Positions 26,363-37,076 of a stretch of 40,639 nt of DNA are shown here, in pieces. The stretch comes from Treponema sp. (GTDB lineage: Bacteria > Spirochaetota > Spirochaetia > Treponematales > Breznakiellaceae): assembly GCA_031273325.1 (NCBI GenBank), contig JAISSB010000083.1, forward strand, positions 1 to 40,639, in the 5' to 3' direction. Position 1 is the first letter of the stretch; each line of letters starts with the position of its first letter. Position numbers and translations under genes: made by a program. The notes beneath the pieces were generated by a model. It did no database searches, was not told the DNA's origin, and saw only the letters and a list, made by a program, of their open reading frames with translations.

Positions 26363-28114
26363 ATGAAAGATACAGCCTATAGGTATTCCTCCGTTAAGAA
26401 ATTAGTTAATAATCTCCCCCCCCCCCCCAGTAGGAACCTCGCCACTTTATCCCCACAGATAACTAAGGTCTTTTCGACCCTAAGAACAATCAGCAGTCTG
26501 ATAGTACTCGTATTTCTTGTCAGCGGGTGCCCGCAAGATCCGGGTAACGGCGGTGAACCGTCGGGACCGCAAACAGGTACTGACAGTGCATTGAGCGCTG
26601 CGATCAGTGCTGCGGAGGCTCTGCGTGACGAAACACTGATCAGTGAAGACGGAGCCGATCTCCCCATAAATATCGGATACGTGACCTCTGCACAATGGGC
26701 TGCCTATCAAAGCTTTATTGCTGCGGCTAAAACAGTGCTTAACGATCCTCAAGCAACTCAAGCTGCTATCAATTCTGCGTTGTCTACGTTGAGTACAGCA
26801 ACGGCGGCATTCACTGATGCGAAAGACAGTCAGCACGGGTTAAAGAAGATCACGTTAAGCGGCACGATAAACGCTACCATTGACGGCAATAATGCGCTTA
26901 GCATCTCGCTGTCTATATACGACGGAGACACCTCGCTTGGAGGAACTTATATAAGTAATTATTCTACCAATACTGATTGGACTGTTTATATTCCGCCGGT
27001 AACCAGAACGACGACGCTGACATTTAAAGCAGATATTCTCAAGAGCGTTGATCCCAATAATGGCAGCGGTGAGTGGTACAGTGATATTGATGTTACTCCA
27101 AATCCAACAGTAACGGTAACGTCCACCGACACAGAAAAAACGGGAATCAACCTTACCGCCGCAGTTACCTCTGTTACTTTAAGTGGTTCGCTGAACGTCA
27201 GTGTTGACGGTGAGACTGTTACATCGGTAAGTATACAGGCACGCACCACTGACACCAATACGTACCTTGGTTCTGTCTACTATTCTTCACCAATTCCGGA
27301 AACATGGGAACTATCGATTCCCTCCTCAGCTACGGAGCGGACAGTCGATGTAAGCGTATGGTTTACTACCGTATCTGACGAGCATTACAGCGGTGATACA
27401 GAAACGGTAACATTACCAGCGGGACAAGGAAAATCTGACATTGCATTGACAGCACGGGTTTTGACGGTGAGCGGAACATTTGGAACAGTCAGCGTTGACG
27501 GCAATCCTCCGTTAAGAATACAACTTATGGCTTTCGATGCTAGTACTAATCCTACGGGTGACGGAGTAGGCGGAGGCTGGCTTTCCGACGGTGCATATAG
27601 CGACAATATGGCGTGGTCTATACCGATTCATATTAAGTCCGGAGATCCGATAACCCTTGCGTATGTTGTACAAATTGAATGCGAAAATTATGCAGTGTTT
27701 CTCTATAAGCTGCCGACAACTACAACACCCATTACTACCGCCAGTGTTTCTGGCGTTCAGTTAGAGAATATTACTTTAACCACGAAAACTGTAACCGGAA
27801 CCATTAACGGTCTAATTGGAGGTGACAATGAGAATTATGGCGTCCAAGTAATGTTACTCTCCAAACCCATTAGCAATACGCGTGACATTGGAGTCTCAGA
27901 TTTGATTGCTTTTGCTTATCTCGATACTGGTAAGAATACCTTAACCTTTAAAGCGAATAGCACCACTAGCACCAGCACCTTCTATGTCCTCGCAGCAAAC
28001 TATGCTGAAGATGCAAGTAATGAAAATGATGCAATATTTAAAATCAGTGGACCGTTGACTGGTACAAGCTTCAATGTTAACTGGGCAACGATGACACCCG
28101 TTCAAGGTTATTAA
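26363..28114 (+). CDS. Surface lipoprotein with FIVAR-like and repeated beta domains, poly-C controlled
   Basis: 583 residues; AAGGAG lies 5 nt before ATG 26363. Codons 18-22 lie in a run of 13 C, ahead of the hydrophobic core and lipobox FLVSGC (Cys56). The N-region of over 40 residues is unusually long. The mature part starts with a helical FIVAR-like segment (about 70-150), then about four beta-rich repeats of roughly 90-100 residues, each opening with V-T-LSG-(T/S)-(I/L) and DG. These suggest an adhesin-like surface protein; the ligand is unknown. With 13 C the frame is open (ON). With 12 C it stops at a TAA soon after the tract, and with 14 C at a TAG directly after it. A strong terminator follows. 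Confidence 0.85.
   Translation: MKDTAYRYSSVKKLVNNLPPPPSRNLATLSPQITKVFSTLRTISSLIVLVFLVSGCPQDPGNGGEPSGPQTGTDSALSAAISAAEALRDETLISEDGADLPINIGYVTSAQWAAYQSFIAAAKTVLNDPQATQAAINSALSTLSTATAAFTDAKDSQHGLKKITLSGTINATIDGNNALSISLSIYDGDTSLGGTYISNYSTNTDWTVYIPPVTRTTTLTFKADILKSVDPNNGSGEWYSDIDVTPNPTVTVTSTDTEKTGINLTAAVTSVTLSGSLNVSVDGETVTSVSIQARTTDTNTYLGSVYYSSPIPETWELSIPSSATERTVDVSVWFTTVSDEHYSGDTETVTLPAGQGKSDIALTARVLTVSGTFGTVSVDGNPPLRIQLMAFDASTNPTGDGVGGGWLSDGAYSDNMAWSIPIHIKSGDPITLAYVVQIECENYAVFLYKLPTTTTPITTASVSGVQLENITLTTKTVTGTINGLIGGDNENYGVQVMLLSKPISNTRDIGVSDLIAFAYLDTGKNTLTFKANSTTSTSTFYVLAANYAEDASNENDAIFKISGPLTGTSFNVNWATMTPVQGY
26416..26428 (+). repeat. Poly-C tract (13 C), frame switch in lipoprotein gene
   Basis: An uninterrupted run of 13 C inside codons 18-22, between the only start codon and the signal-peptide core. 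No ATG, GTG or TTG start in frame follows the tract before the lipobox. A change of one base truncates the product within about a dozen codons. Confidence 0.85.
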
Positions 28115-28125
28115 GCTTTAGTATG

Positions 28126-28155
28126 AGAGAAGTCCGATTTCCGGACTTCTCTTTC
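28126..28155 (+). terminator. Rho-independent terminator after the lipoprotein gene
   Basis: AGAGAAGTCCG (28126-28136), loop ATTTC, CGGACTTCTCT (28142-28152): a perfect 11-bp stem followed by TTT. It starts 12 bp past the stop. Confidence 0.88.
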
Positions 28156-28189
28156 CATTCCCTCCACAAGCAAAATCCATAACATGACA

Positions 28190-28540
28190 GACCTCTAAAC
28201 TAAACAGGGACAGACCTCTAAGCAAACGGGGACAGACCCCTGAGCAAAACGGGGACAGACCTCAAGCAAACGGGGACAGACCTCTAAACAAAACGGGGAC
28301 AGACCTCTAAACAAAACGGGGACAGACCTCTAAGCAAACGGGGACAGACCTCTAAGCAAACGGGGACAGACCTCTAAGCAAACGGGGACAGACCTCTAAG
28401 CAAACGGGGACAGACCTCTAAGCTAAACAGGGGGATAGACCTCTAAGCTAAACAGGGATAGACCTCAAGATAAACGGGGGACAGACTTCTAAGTCAAACA
28501 GGGGGATAGACCTCAAGATAAACGGGGGACAGACCTCTGA
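28190..28540 (+). repeat. GGGGACAGACC motif expanded as a 22/23-bp tandem array
   Basis: About 16 plus-oriented copies of GGGGACAGACCTCTAA separated by GCAAAC or ACAAAAC, at 22 or 23-bp spacing. The last few drift (GGGGATAGACC). Here the boundary motif itself has become a tandem array, linking it to the hairpin arrays in unit length. No gene is present between 28156 and 28934. Confidence 0.95.
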
Positions 28541-28541
28541 T

Positions 28542-28817
28542 CCTTCACCGGCTCGTGTGAAAGTCCTTCACCGGCTCGTGTGAAAGACCTTCACCGCATC
28601 GTGTGAAAGTCCTTCACCGCATCGTGTGAAAGTCCTTCACCGCATCGTGTGAAAGTCCTTCACAGGCTCGTGTGAAAGTCCTTCACCGCATCGTGTGAAA
28701 GTCCTTCACTGCATCGTGTGAAAGTCCTCCATAGGCTCGGCTCAAAGTCCTCCACAGGCTCGGCTCAAAGTCCTCCACAGGCTCGTGTGAAAGTCCTTCA
28801 TACGGACGGCATAAACC
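28542..28817. repeat. Tandem hairpin array F2, 23-bp units
   Basis: Eleven full units plus a partial one: CCTTCAC-cgcatc-GTGTGAAAGT and variants (CACAGGCTCGTGTG; CCTCCATAGGCTCGGCTC). The scaffold is that of array F1 at 2257, with the arm triplet CAC/GTG instead of GAT/ATC, a two-pair compensatory change. It is joined to the preceding motif array and sits beyond the 3' end of gltB. Confidence 0.93.
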
Positions 28818-28934
28818 GCTTAGGTAACCGTTAGGAGACCCTAAGCTAAACAGGGACAGACCTCTGAACAAAACGGGGACCAGCGGAGTTGAAAACTGTC
28901 AGCTCGATTAACTTTTGAAGTATGTTGATGCCTG

Positions 28935-31900
28935 TTACTGTCGTTCTTCCAAAGCTTCTCGTTCACGAATTTCGTATAATTTTTTATCTAAGTCTGCCAA
29001 TAACATTCTTTGCAGAGCGCGTTTATATTCAACGGGGAGAATTTTGACAAATCGATGACGGTTCTCTGCCCAATGGTCTAAAATGGTTTGTGCGTAGTGA
29101 GAGCCAGTCCAATACCCATGCTTTGCAATATATTCACGGACAAATAACTCATCTTCACTATGCTCCAAACCGGACAGCTCAACCATTCCTTTATTGAGAA
29201 AAAAGTTAAAGTCCCCTCGGAGATCGAGAACGTATGCAATACCGCCCGACATTCCTGCAGCAAAGTTTCGTCCAACTTTTCCCAACACAATCAAGCGGCC
29301 GCCGGTCATATATTCGGCACAGTGATCCCCCACCCCTTCAACAACAGCAATAGCACCAGAATTTCGTACACCGAAGCGTTCCCCTGCAATACCTGCCGCA
29401 TACAGCTCACCTGACGTAGCGCCGTACAGCACCGTATTGCCGATAAGGATATTTTCATTCGTCTTAAACGTTGAACCTGCCGGCGGAGCAACGACAATTC
29501 TCCCACCAGAAAGCCCTTTCCCCACATAATCATTGGAATCCCCTGCAAGCCGAAACGTAACGCCTTTTGCTAAAAATGCACCGAAACTTTGTCCAGCCGA
29601 TCCTTCAAAATCAACAGTAATAAAATTGTCCGGCAAGCCGCTTCCGCCGAACCGTGTGGATATTTCATAACTGAGCATCGCACCGACTGCACGGTCAGTA
29701 TTGTGAATCGGCAGTTGTACTGCAACCGGTACCTTTTTATCGAGAGATGCATGGCACAACTCAATGAGCGTACGGTCCAGTACCGTATCAATCTTATGAA
29801 TTTGCTCTTGCACACAGTAATGCGCCGTTCCACCCGGTATAACCGTTGTACCGGCTTCACGGTACAATAACGGCGATAGATCAATATGGGTACTTTTATC
29901 AGTACTGCTTGCCCGTTGCATGAGCAGATCAGACCGTCCAACCAGCGTATCAAAATGGTTTATGCCTAACAGTGCCATTAATTCACGGGTTTCTTGAGCT
30001 AGAAATTGAAAATACCGTATTAAATATTCAGCTTTACCGTTGAATCGTTCCCTTAACTTCGGATCTTGCGTAGCAATTCCGGCAGGGCATGTATTTTCAT
30101 GGCATTTGCGCATCATAACACAGCCGAGCGCAATCAAAACGGCCGTTCCGAATCCGAATTCTTCAGCTCCAAGCAGCCCGGCAATGACAATATCCCGTCC
30201 AGTTTTTAGCTGTCCGTCTGTTTGAAGCCGGACTCTGCCGCGTAAACCGTTTCGTACCAGTGTTTGATTTGTTTCTGCCAATCCAATTTCCCATGGAAGC
30301 CCTGCATGCCGAATGCTTGATTGCGGACTTGCTCCCGTGCCGCCGTCATAGCCGGAGATAAGAATAGTGTCGGCATGCGTCTTAGCAACTCCTGCCGCAA
30401 TCGTGCCTACCCCGGTTTCAGCAACTAACTTAACGCTGATCCGTGCGCGGGGGTTCGCGTTTTTCAAATCAAAAATAAGTTCAGCTAAATCTTCAATTGA
30501 ATAAATGTCGTGGTGCGGAGGAGGAGAGATCAACGTTACCCCCGGTGTTGCATGTCGGGTCTTTGCGACTAAACCGGCAACTTTGTGTCCCGGTAACTGT
30601 CCGCCTTCACCCGGCTTTGCCCCTTGAGCAATCTTAATTTGAAGCTCGTCTGCATGGGCAAGATAGTCGCTCGTGACACCGAAACGTCCGGAAGCAACCT
30701 GTTTTATTGCTGATTTTAGTGATGTACCGTCCGGCAGCGGAATAAAGCGAATCGGATCTTCGCCCCCTTCTCCTGAATTAGAACGGCCGTGGATAGAATT
30801 AAGTGCCGCCGCAATCGTTTCATGTGCTTCTTTAGAAATAGAACCAAAAGACATAGCTCCGGTTGTAAACCGGCGCATAATAGCTTCACTGGATTCAACG
30901 TCGTCGATAGGAATAGGTGTTGTTTGTACAAAGTCAAGTAATCCGCGGATAACATGGGGTGACTGATTGAGCGTATCCACTGTGCGGGAAAACTGTTTAA
31001 AGGTTTCATACTTGTTTGACCGCACTGCATGCTGTAATAACGAAATAGTCTCAGGATTCCATGCATGCACTTCACCGTTTTTCCGCCACCGGTACTGCCC
31101 TACGCCGGTAAGAAGATTTCCTTGGGCATGTTTTGCCTCTTGGTAGATTCCTACAACTTCGCTCTCTAAATCAGCAAAAGTAACTCCCCCTATTCTACTT
31201 TCAGTACCGCGGAAACATTTTTCAATAACAACTTGAGACAAGCCGACTGCTTCAAAAACCTGTGCTCCACGGTATGAGCGGAGGGTGCTTGTCCCCATTT
31301 TTGACATAACTTTAAGCATTGCTTTATGGAGAGCTTTGAAATACTGTGCTTGTGCATGATCAAATGTTCCGATACGTTTCGATTCAGACCCGGTACTCAT
31401 ACTGTTCAAAATGGCGAGTACTCCGTACGGAACGATGAGATCTGCTCCATAGCCAAAAAGCAATGCAAAATGCATAATTTCGCGAGGCTCAGCCGATTCG
31501 ACGATAAGAGAAACGTTCGTTCTTAATCCTGCCCGGATCAAACCATGGTGTACCGCTCCCACTGCTAAAAGCGCCGGTACTGCACATCGGTTTGCTTCCG
31601 GATTGAGGGCTGCACGGTCAGAAAGTACGATAAAGACCGTTCCTTTTTGAGCAGATTCAACAGATTCTTGTATAAGACGGTCTAATGCCGGTTCAAGGAG
31701 CGAGGAATCACCGTGAATGTAAAAGCTTGCATCAAGCGTTTGACTCTTAAACGTATGAGCTTTTAATGCAAGCAACCGTTTCAACTCGTCCGGTCTTAAA
31801 ATAGGTTTTTTAACTTTGATCCGCTGGCAGTGAGCTTCAGATTCCTCTAAAAGATTCCCTTGAGGTCCCACAAAGCTCGTGAGAGTCATAACCATATCTT

Positions 31901-33443
31901 CACGGATTGAATCAATAGCCGGATTGGTAACTTGAGCAAATATCTGCTTGAAATAGGCGTACACTCGTTGATTTTTCTTAGAAAAAACAGCGAGCGGCGT
32001 GTCTGTCCCCATAGAAGCTGTCGGTTCTTGCGCTGTTTCAATCATAGGTATCAGCAAACGCTCTATATCTTCACGAGTCCACCCAAAAGAACGCTCCATA
32101 AACAGTATGTGATCTTCACTGAATATTTCTGCTTCCGCTTCGTGCGTTTGATCAAGCGTCACAACATTGTCGCTAACCCATGGTGAATACGGTGCTTTCA
32201 TATACACTGTTTCTTTTGCCTCAGCGTCCGGAATAATTCTCCCCGCTTCTAAATCAACAAGTAACAGTTTTCCCGGTAGTAACCGTCCTTTATATACCAC
32301 TTCTTCCGCTTTAAAATCTTGAACACCTGTTTCAGATGCCATAACGATACAATCATCTTTCGTGATCGTATACCGTGAAGGGCGTAAACCATTACGGTCG
32401 AGCATACCCCCGACATACCGTCCGTCGCAAAAAACAAGCGACGCGGGTCCGTCCCACGGTTCCATAAAGCATGCATGGTATTCATAGAACCGCTTGAGTT
32501 CTGGAGGAATGGGATTTTTGTCATTCCACGATTCAGGAATCAGCATCATAAGCGCATGCGGCAGCGTGCGTCCCGCTTTAACGAGCAACTCTAAAGCATT
32601 ATCAAAACTTGCCGAATCACTCCGGTTTGATTCCAAAATGGGAACAAGCGACGGATCGATAGTCTGCTCACGAGCTTGCATCCAAAAGCGGTTTCCTTTA
32701 ATAGTGTTAATTTCCCCGTTATGAGCAATGAGCCGGAACGGTTGTGCAAGCGGCCAATTGGGGAACGTATTCGTTGAAAACCGTGAATGAACGAGCGCAA
32801 CAGCAGTTTCACATGCCGAATCGGTTAATTCCGGATAATATTCCGGCAATTGCGTCGGCATAAGCATACCTTTGTACGTAATGACACGTGAAGAAAGTGA
32901 AACAATGTATACTTCAGGGTATATACGTTCTATTTTTTTCCGGAATGTATAGAGTTCTAACTCTATATCGGTACAGAGCTTTTCTGGAATTAAAAATATT
33001 TGCCGAATATCCGGCTCACACTGTCGTGCAAGCGTTCCTGCAACATTGCTATTAACCGGAATCTTCCGCCACAGTGTGCGGACTGTTAAGGTACGGGCAT
33101 ACGCGTCAATACTGTTGACAAGCTCGTCCGCAGTATCTTTCGGTAAAAATACAAGACCGGTACCGTAGCTGCCTTCAGGGGGCAAATCTTTGAGGTACTT
33201 TTTATACAGTGCATGAGGAATGTGGAGGAGTACTCCAGCACCGTCCCCGGTTTTATTATCAGCACTTTCTGCTCCACGGTGTTCCAAACGCGTCAATACT
33301 TCTAAACCACGCTGAAGAATGGTATGAGATTTCCGTCCCTTAATATCCGCTACAAAACCAATGCCGCACGAATCATGCTCATAGGCAGACCGGTACAATC
33401 CGGGGTTCTGCACTGTGTGAAGAAATATTCCTTGCTCGTCCAT
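28935..33443 (-). CDS. gltB: Glutamate synthase large (alpha) subunit
   Basis: 1502 residues, the full length of bacterial GltB, which makes two glutamates from glutamine and 2-oxoglutarate. The glutaminase domain starts at Cys26 in DSCGIGFVAD after a 25-residue propeptide. The FMN/synthase domain contains GEGGEDP, EGGQLPGHKV and SGYDGGTGASP. The 3Fe-4S cysteines are in CVMMRKCHENTCPAG, and the GXGXG beta-helix domain closes the protein. No gltD small subunit is adjacent, so electrons must come from a subunit encoded elsewhere or from ferredoxin. It lies 41 nt after the thioesterase gene on the same strand. The 3' side faces arrays F2 and G. Confidence 0.97.
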   Translation of the reverse strand: MDEQGIFLHTVQNPGLYRSAYEHDSCGIGFVADIKGRKSHTILQRGLEVLTRLEHRGAESADNKTGDGAGVLLHIPHALYKKYLKDLPPEGSYGTGLVFLPKDTADELVNSIDAYARTLTVRTLWRKIPVNSNVAGTLARQCEPDIRQIFLIPEKLCTDIELELYTFRKKIERIYPEVYIVSLSSRVITYKGMLMPTQLPEYYPELTDSACETAVALVHSRFSTNTFPNWPLAQPFRLIAHNGEINTIKGNRFWMQAREQTIDPSLVPILESNRSDSASFDNALELLVKAGRTLPHALMMLIPESWNDKNPIPPELKRFYEYHACFMEPWDGPASLVFCDGRYVGGMLDRNGLRPSRYTITKDDCIVMASETGVQDFKAEEVVYKGRLLPGKLLLVDLEAGRIIPDAEAKETVYMKAPYSPWVSDNVVTLDQTHEAEAEIFSEDHILFMERSFGWTREDIERLLIPMIETAQEPTASMGTDTPLAVFSKKNQRVYAYFKQIFAQVTNPAIDSIREDMVMTLTSFVGPQGNLLEESEAHCQRIKVKKPILRPDELKRLLALKAHTFKSQTLDASFYIHGDSSLLEPALDRLIQESVESAQKGTVFIVLSDRAALNPEANRCAVPALLAVGAVHHGLIRAGLRTNVSLIVESAEPREIMHFALLFGYGADLIVPYGVLAILNSMSTGSESKRIGTFDHAQAQYFKALHKAMLKVMSKMGTSTLRSYRGAQVFEAVGLSQVVIEKCFRGTESRIGGVTFADLESEVVGIYQEAKHAQGNLLTGVGQYRWRKNGEVHAWNPETISLLQHAVRSNKYETFKQFSRTVDTLNQSPHVIRGLLDFVQTTPIPIDDVESSEAIMRRFTTGAMSFGSISKEAHETIAAALNSIHGRSNSGEGGEDPIRFIPLPDGTSLKSAIKQVASGRFGVTSDYLAHADELQIKIAQGAKPGEGGQLPGHKVAGLVAKTRHATPGVTLISPPPHHDIYSIEDLAELIFDLKNANPRARISVKLVAETGVGTIAAGVAKTHADTILISGYDGGTGASPQSSIRHAGLPWEIGLAETNQTLVRNGLRGRVRLQTDGQLKTGRDIVIAGLLGAEEFGFGTAVLIALGCVMMRKCHENTCPAGIATQDPKLRERFNGKAEYLIRYFQFLAQETRELMALLGINHFDTLVGRSDLLMQRASSTDKSTHIDLSPLLYREAGTTVIPGGTAHYCVQEQIHKIDTVLDRTLIELCHASLDKKVPVAVQLPIHNTDRAVGAMLSYEISTRFGGSGLPDNFITVDFEGSAGQSFGAFLAKGVTFRLAGDSNDYVGKGLSGGRIVVAPPAGSTFKTNENILIGNTVLYGATSGELYAAGIAGERFGVRNSGAIAVVEGVGDHCAEYMTGGRLIVLGKVGRNFAAGMSGGIAYVLDLRGDFNFFLNKGMVELSGLEHSEDELFVREYIAKHGYWTGSHYAQTILDHWAENRHRFVKILPVEYKRALQRMLLADLDKKLYEIREREALEERQ

Positions 33444-33484
33444 AATGTAATTTTCTTATAATGAAGCTATTTTAAACAAGGGGT

Positions 33485-34231
33485 TTAAGTTGAGGTCTGT
33501 CCCTTTTCGAATGTACCCAGTTCTGCCCGAAACATAACGTGTCCGTCACGGTGTCCTTCATACGCGCACCGATGATCATCAATCGCACCGCTTAATATGC
33601 TCACGCATTCTTTCTTTTTTATCTCATGCATATAGTTAATATCTATTCGGATCTGTTCAGCATGTTCCAGAAGAGACGGCTCAGTACAATCGGCAATCCA
33701 TTGAATATACCGTACGTTGTTGACATGTCCGTTATAATCAATATCCGAATACTGTGCATGCCGCTCGCTTACCTTTGTTAAGGGATTATACGCTTTAAGA
33801 GCTTGAGCGCCGTCAGAGAGCGAATCAAGTCCGGAATTATCCGGTAAGTGCGCCACTATCGTACGAGCACGAAGGGGAATCCGCTTGTCAACATCCAAAA
33901 TGAGCCACGCACTCTTTCCCCATACCATCCCTTCTCCGTGTTCATTACGGATCTCATAATTACGGATTGCGAAGAGTTTTTGTTCCCCTTGCGGCCATGA
34001 ACGCACCGTGATGCGTTCTCTATACCGGGGTCTTCGTTCCATAAACACAGACAACCGTGATAGAACCCACGCTTGACGGCTCTGAAGAAGCGTGTCGCGT
34101 CCAAAACCTAATTGTTCAACATGATGTATTGCTGCTTCTTGAAAATAGCCACAGGCAGCTGCGATTGTGAGCCGATCAGAACAATCAATATCGCCGAAGC
34201 GCACCAGTACCGTTTCTTCCCAAATATTCAT
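33485..34231 (-). CDS. Acyl-ACP thioesterase
   Basis: 248 residues from ATG 34231 (MNIWEETVLVRFGD). A longer reading to 34315 would translate a repeat motif and is rejected. Two hotdog domains: the first carries RFGDIDCSDRLTIAAACGYFQEAA, the second QYSDIDYNGHVNNVRYIQW, which holds the Asp/Asn/His catalytic group of FatA/FatB-type enzymes. It releases fatty acids from acyl carrier protein. The last six residues (KGQTST) and the stop codon are encoded by an inverted GGGACAGACCTCA motif (33488-33501), so repeat insertion has rewritten the C-terminus. GltB follows 41 nt downstream. Confidence 0.92.
   Translation of the reverse strand: MNIWEETVLVRFGDIDCSDRLTIAAACGYFQEAAIHHVEQLGFGRDTLLQSRQAWVLSRLSVFMERRPRYRERITVRSWPQGEQKLFAIRNYEIRNEHGEGMVWGKSAWLILDVDKRIPLRARTIVAHLPDNSGLDSLSDGAQALKAYNPLTKVSERHAQYSDIDYNGHVNNVRYIQWIADCTEPSLLEHAEQIRIDINYMHEIKKKECVSILSGAIDDHRCAYEGHRDGHVMFRAELGTFEKGQTST
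33488..33501 (-). repeat. GGGACAGACCTCA motif inside the thioesterase 3' end
   Basis: A minus-oriented copy of the boundary motif that is translated in frame as the C-terminal tail of the thioesterase, just before its TAA. Confidence 0.85.
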
Positions 34232-34306
34232 ATTTCTTGAACTATACTGCGACTGTGTGGTCAGCGTAAAGAAGGGGGACAGACCTCTGAGTAAAATGGA
34301 CAAATC

Positions 34307-34343
34307 TTGAATCAAAACTAATTATACGCTCCGTTAACGTGAT
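34307..34343 (+). promoter_or_regulatory. Conserved 37-nt RAYT leader (copy 2)
   Basis: TTGAATCAAAAC ... CCGTTAACGTGAT before ATG 34344. Same length and core as at 2675 and 40396. Preceded by GGGGGACAGACCTCTGA at 34274. Confidence 0.6.
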
Positions 34344-34862
34344 ATGGCACGGAAAACTAGAGGGGATACCTCTCACGGTGATACTTATCACGTTACCTCA
34401 GAAATAAACCGATTGTTAATGGAACTCAAAAATCCCCTTATTAAAGCTCTTTTTATACAGGTTATCGCTGAAGCGCATAAAAAATATGACTTCAAACTAT
34501 GGAATTTCTGTATTATGGGCAATCATATTCATTTTCTCATAACACCGGACAAAGACATTAGTCTTTCCGTGATTATGAAATGGATAAAAATGGTGTTCGC
34601 TATTCGGTGGAATAAATTACATAAGATGACCGGGCATCTGTGGGGAGATAGATTTCATGCGCGGATGATAGAGAATAGAGAAGATTTCCTGAGAGTATTC
34701 CGGTATATCAATCAGAATCCGGTTAAAGCAGGATTGGTGAACCAAGTAAAAGAATGGGTATTCGGTGGATTATATCATTATCTTCACCATATTCTGCATA
34801 TTGTGACACCGTTCTCAGATTTACTTGCTAAGGTCTTCACTGCAGATTTCTGTGAAGGCTAA
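34344..34862 (+). CDS. REP-associated tyrosine transposase (RAYT 2, Y1/HUH family)
   Basis: 172 residues, intact, very similar to RAYT 1 over its whole length. HUH motif H61-I-H63 in NHIHFLITP; catalytic Tyr121 in FRYINQNPVKAGL. It has the two-residue longer N-terminal loop (DTSHGDTYHVTSE). Flanked by GGGGACAGACC upstream and 6 nt after the stop. The largest hairpin array in the window (H) starts 31 bp downstream. It is in direct orientation with RAYT 1 and RAYT 3. Confidence 0.94.
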   Translation: MARKTRGDTSHGDTYHVTSEINRLLMELKNPLIKALFIQVIAEAHKKYDFKLWNFCIMGNHIHFLITPDKDISLSVIMKWIKMVFAIRWNKLHKMTGHLWGDRFHARMIENREDFLRVFRYINQNPVKAGLVNQVKEWVFGGLYHYLHHILHIVTPFSDLLAKVFTADFCEG

Positions 34863-34893
34863 CAAGGGGACAGACCTCGACCCGTAGATTTAG

Positions 34894-35622
34894 AAAATGA
34901 AACGACTGTTTTACAAAATGAAACGACCGTTTTACAAAATCAAACGACCATTTTACAAAATCAAACGACCATTTTACAAAATGAAACGACCGTTTTACAA
35001 AATGAAACGACCGTTTTACAAAATGAAACGACCGTTTTGTTAAAATCAAACGACCGTTTTAGAAAATCAAACGACCGTTTTAGAAAATCAAACGACCATT
35101 TTAGAAAATGAAACGACCGTTTTGTTAAAATCAAACGACCATTTTAGAAAACCAAACGACCATTTTAGAAAATGAAGCGACCGTTTTGTTAAAACCAAAC
35201 GACCATTTTGAAAAACCAAACGACCATTTTAGAAAATGAAACGACCGTTTTGGAAAACCAAACGACCATTTTGAAAAATCAAACGACCGTTTTGTTAAAA
35301 TCAAATGACCGTTTTAGAAAATCAAACGACCATTTTGTTAAAATCAAACGACCATTTTGAAAAACCAAACGACCATTTTGTTAAAATGAAACGACCGTTT
35401 TGAAAAACCAAACGACCGTTTTGAAAAATGAAACGACCGTTTTGTTAAAATCAAATGACCGTTTTAGAAAATCAAACGACCATTTTACTAAAATGAAACG
35501 ACCGTTTTGAAAAACCAAACGACCATTTTACAAAATGAAACGACTGTTTTGAAAAATGAAACGACCATTTTGGAAAATGAAACGACCATTTTGGAAAATC
35601 AAACGACCATTTTGAAAAACGA
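34894..35622. repeat. Tandem array H, 21/22-bp units (about 34 copies)
   Basis: AT-rich units AAAATSAAACGACCRTTTT followed by AC, AG, GA, GG or GTT linkers, giving 21 or 22 bp. Two nested inverted repeats occur: AAACG-ac-CGTTT and RTTTT-linker-AAAAT. Variants TG...CCG and TC...CCA tend to occur together but not strictly. Left boundary GGGGACAGACCTC (34867), right boundary inverted CTGTCCCC (35631-35638). It yields spurious heptad ORFs (ENETTIL on plus, VKRSFHF on minus). The following 126 bp up to 35764 show no gene. Confidence 0.94.
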
Positions 35623-35764
35623 CGAGATGTCTGTCCCCATTGATCAGGAATCCAAAACAGGATACCCGCCGAAATCGATGTGTCAAGAAACGATGTACAG
35701 AAAAACACAGTACCTCATTAAGTGCTTGTGCATTTAGCTATGAGCGCCGGAATACAAAGCTGTC

Positions 35765-37076
35765 CTACCCGTAGAGGAGGTCTTCGTTGATGTCTTTTTC
35801 CAGTTTACCGGTTACATACCCCGCAAGGATACTGTCGCTGACATTGATCAAGGTTCGCCCCATATCAATGATAAAATCGACGGAGACTAGAATGGCAACT
35901 CTAGATCGACCGGAAATCCGAGGAGGGACAATACCAAAAGGGATAGTTGCCCCGCCACCAACACCGGCAGTTCCAATAGACGCAATCACTATATAAATAA
36001 CAAGAGGTACTAGAAACACCGCAGACCACACATTCCAACCATGCACCAGCCCACCAGAATAGCCAACATAGCCCAGCGCACCCATTTTGTCCGATACAGG
36101 TTCCAAGGTTTGCCGCAAGATCAGCGTTTGCTTCGCCAACCCCTAGGTCGCGCTGAACTTCTATAGTGAGGGGAACTGTCGCAGCGCTGCTGCGAAAACT
36201 AAAGGCGAACAGTAATGCCGGAGCGGTTTTCTTCAGATAGATAAGGGGAGACACTCCACCAATAAAGGCGATTAAGAGATATAATAGGAAAACCGCAAAG
36301 AATGTTACAAAAGAAACAACAATGATGCGTCCAAGTTGTACGATAAATTAATTGTCCGTTACCCGAAGCTGCCCGTACTGTTATGATCGGCTAATACACC
36401 ATACGGTGTGAACCGTATGGCAAGACGAAGGTATACGCAGTTTCCAGAAACGATTCAAACTGTGCGGCAAGAAGTGCTTTTTTCTTTTTTATTGAAAGAT
36501 AGGAAAATTCAATAAGGCCAGCAATAACGACCACCAGCAGCACGGAATTTGAGGAAAGAGCGGCAAAGATATTATTCGGTACCAGATTAAGAATAGTAAG
36601 CATCACATCAGTTGGCTGGGACGGCGATTCGGTATATTCAATGAGATGATCTGCGCTGAGAACAAAAAATTCTTACCGCAATGATAGAAAATACGGCGGA
36701 TACGACGGTAGTAAGCAGTAAAAAGGCGATGATTTTTCCTGCTTTTTTAAGGCCTTCTTGAGAGGAAGTAAATTTAGCGGCGGCATTCACAATGGAAACT
36801 AGTACCAAGGGAACAACCATCAACTGGAGACCGCGCGTGAAGAGCTAGCTGCCCGACAATATTAACCCATTTTCTGATTGAAGCATCCGGTCCGGAAAAG
36901 GTTCCTGCTCCAAAAATCACTTGGAACAGGATGCCAAAAACAAGTCCCAAAACCAAAGCAAATACCACACGCAAGGTAAATCCGACTTTACGGACTTACA
37001 AAAAGACCAGAAACGCCAATAATCCGACAAAAACAGCTAAACTGATAAAAACCCAAAAGGTATCAACGGTAAACAT
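35765..37076 (-). pseudogene. Decayed sodium/dicarboxylate-family symporter, TcyP-like
   Basis: A good AAGGAG precedes ATG 37076 and MFTVDTFWVFISLAVFVG, then a TAA stops the frame after LAFLVFL. Beyond it, pieces in shifting frames follow family order: RVVFALVLGLVFGILFQ, MMVVPLVLVSIVNAAAKF, LNLVPNNIFAALSSNS, FRSSAATVPLTIEVQ with IGQNGCAGL, and TAGVGGGA ... FIIDMGRTLINVSDS. The SSAA-to-GQNGCA and GVGGGA segments resemble the cystine importer TcyP more than GltP. One nonsense codon and several frameshifts make it non-functional unless these are sequencing errors. Confidence 0.85.
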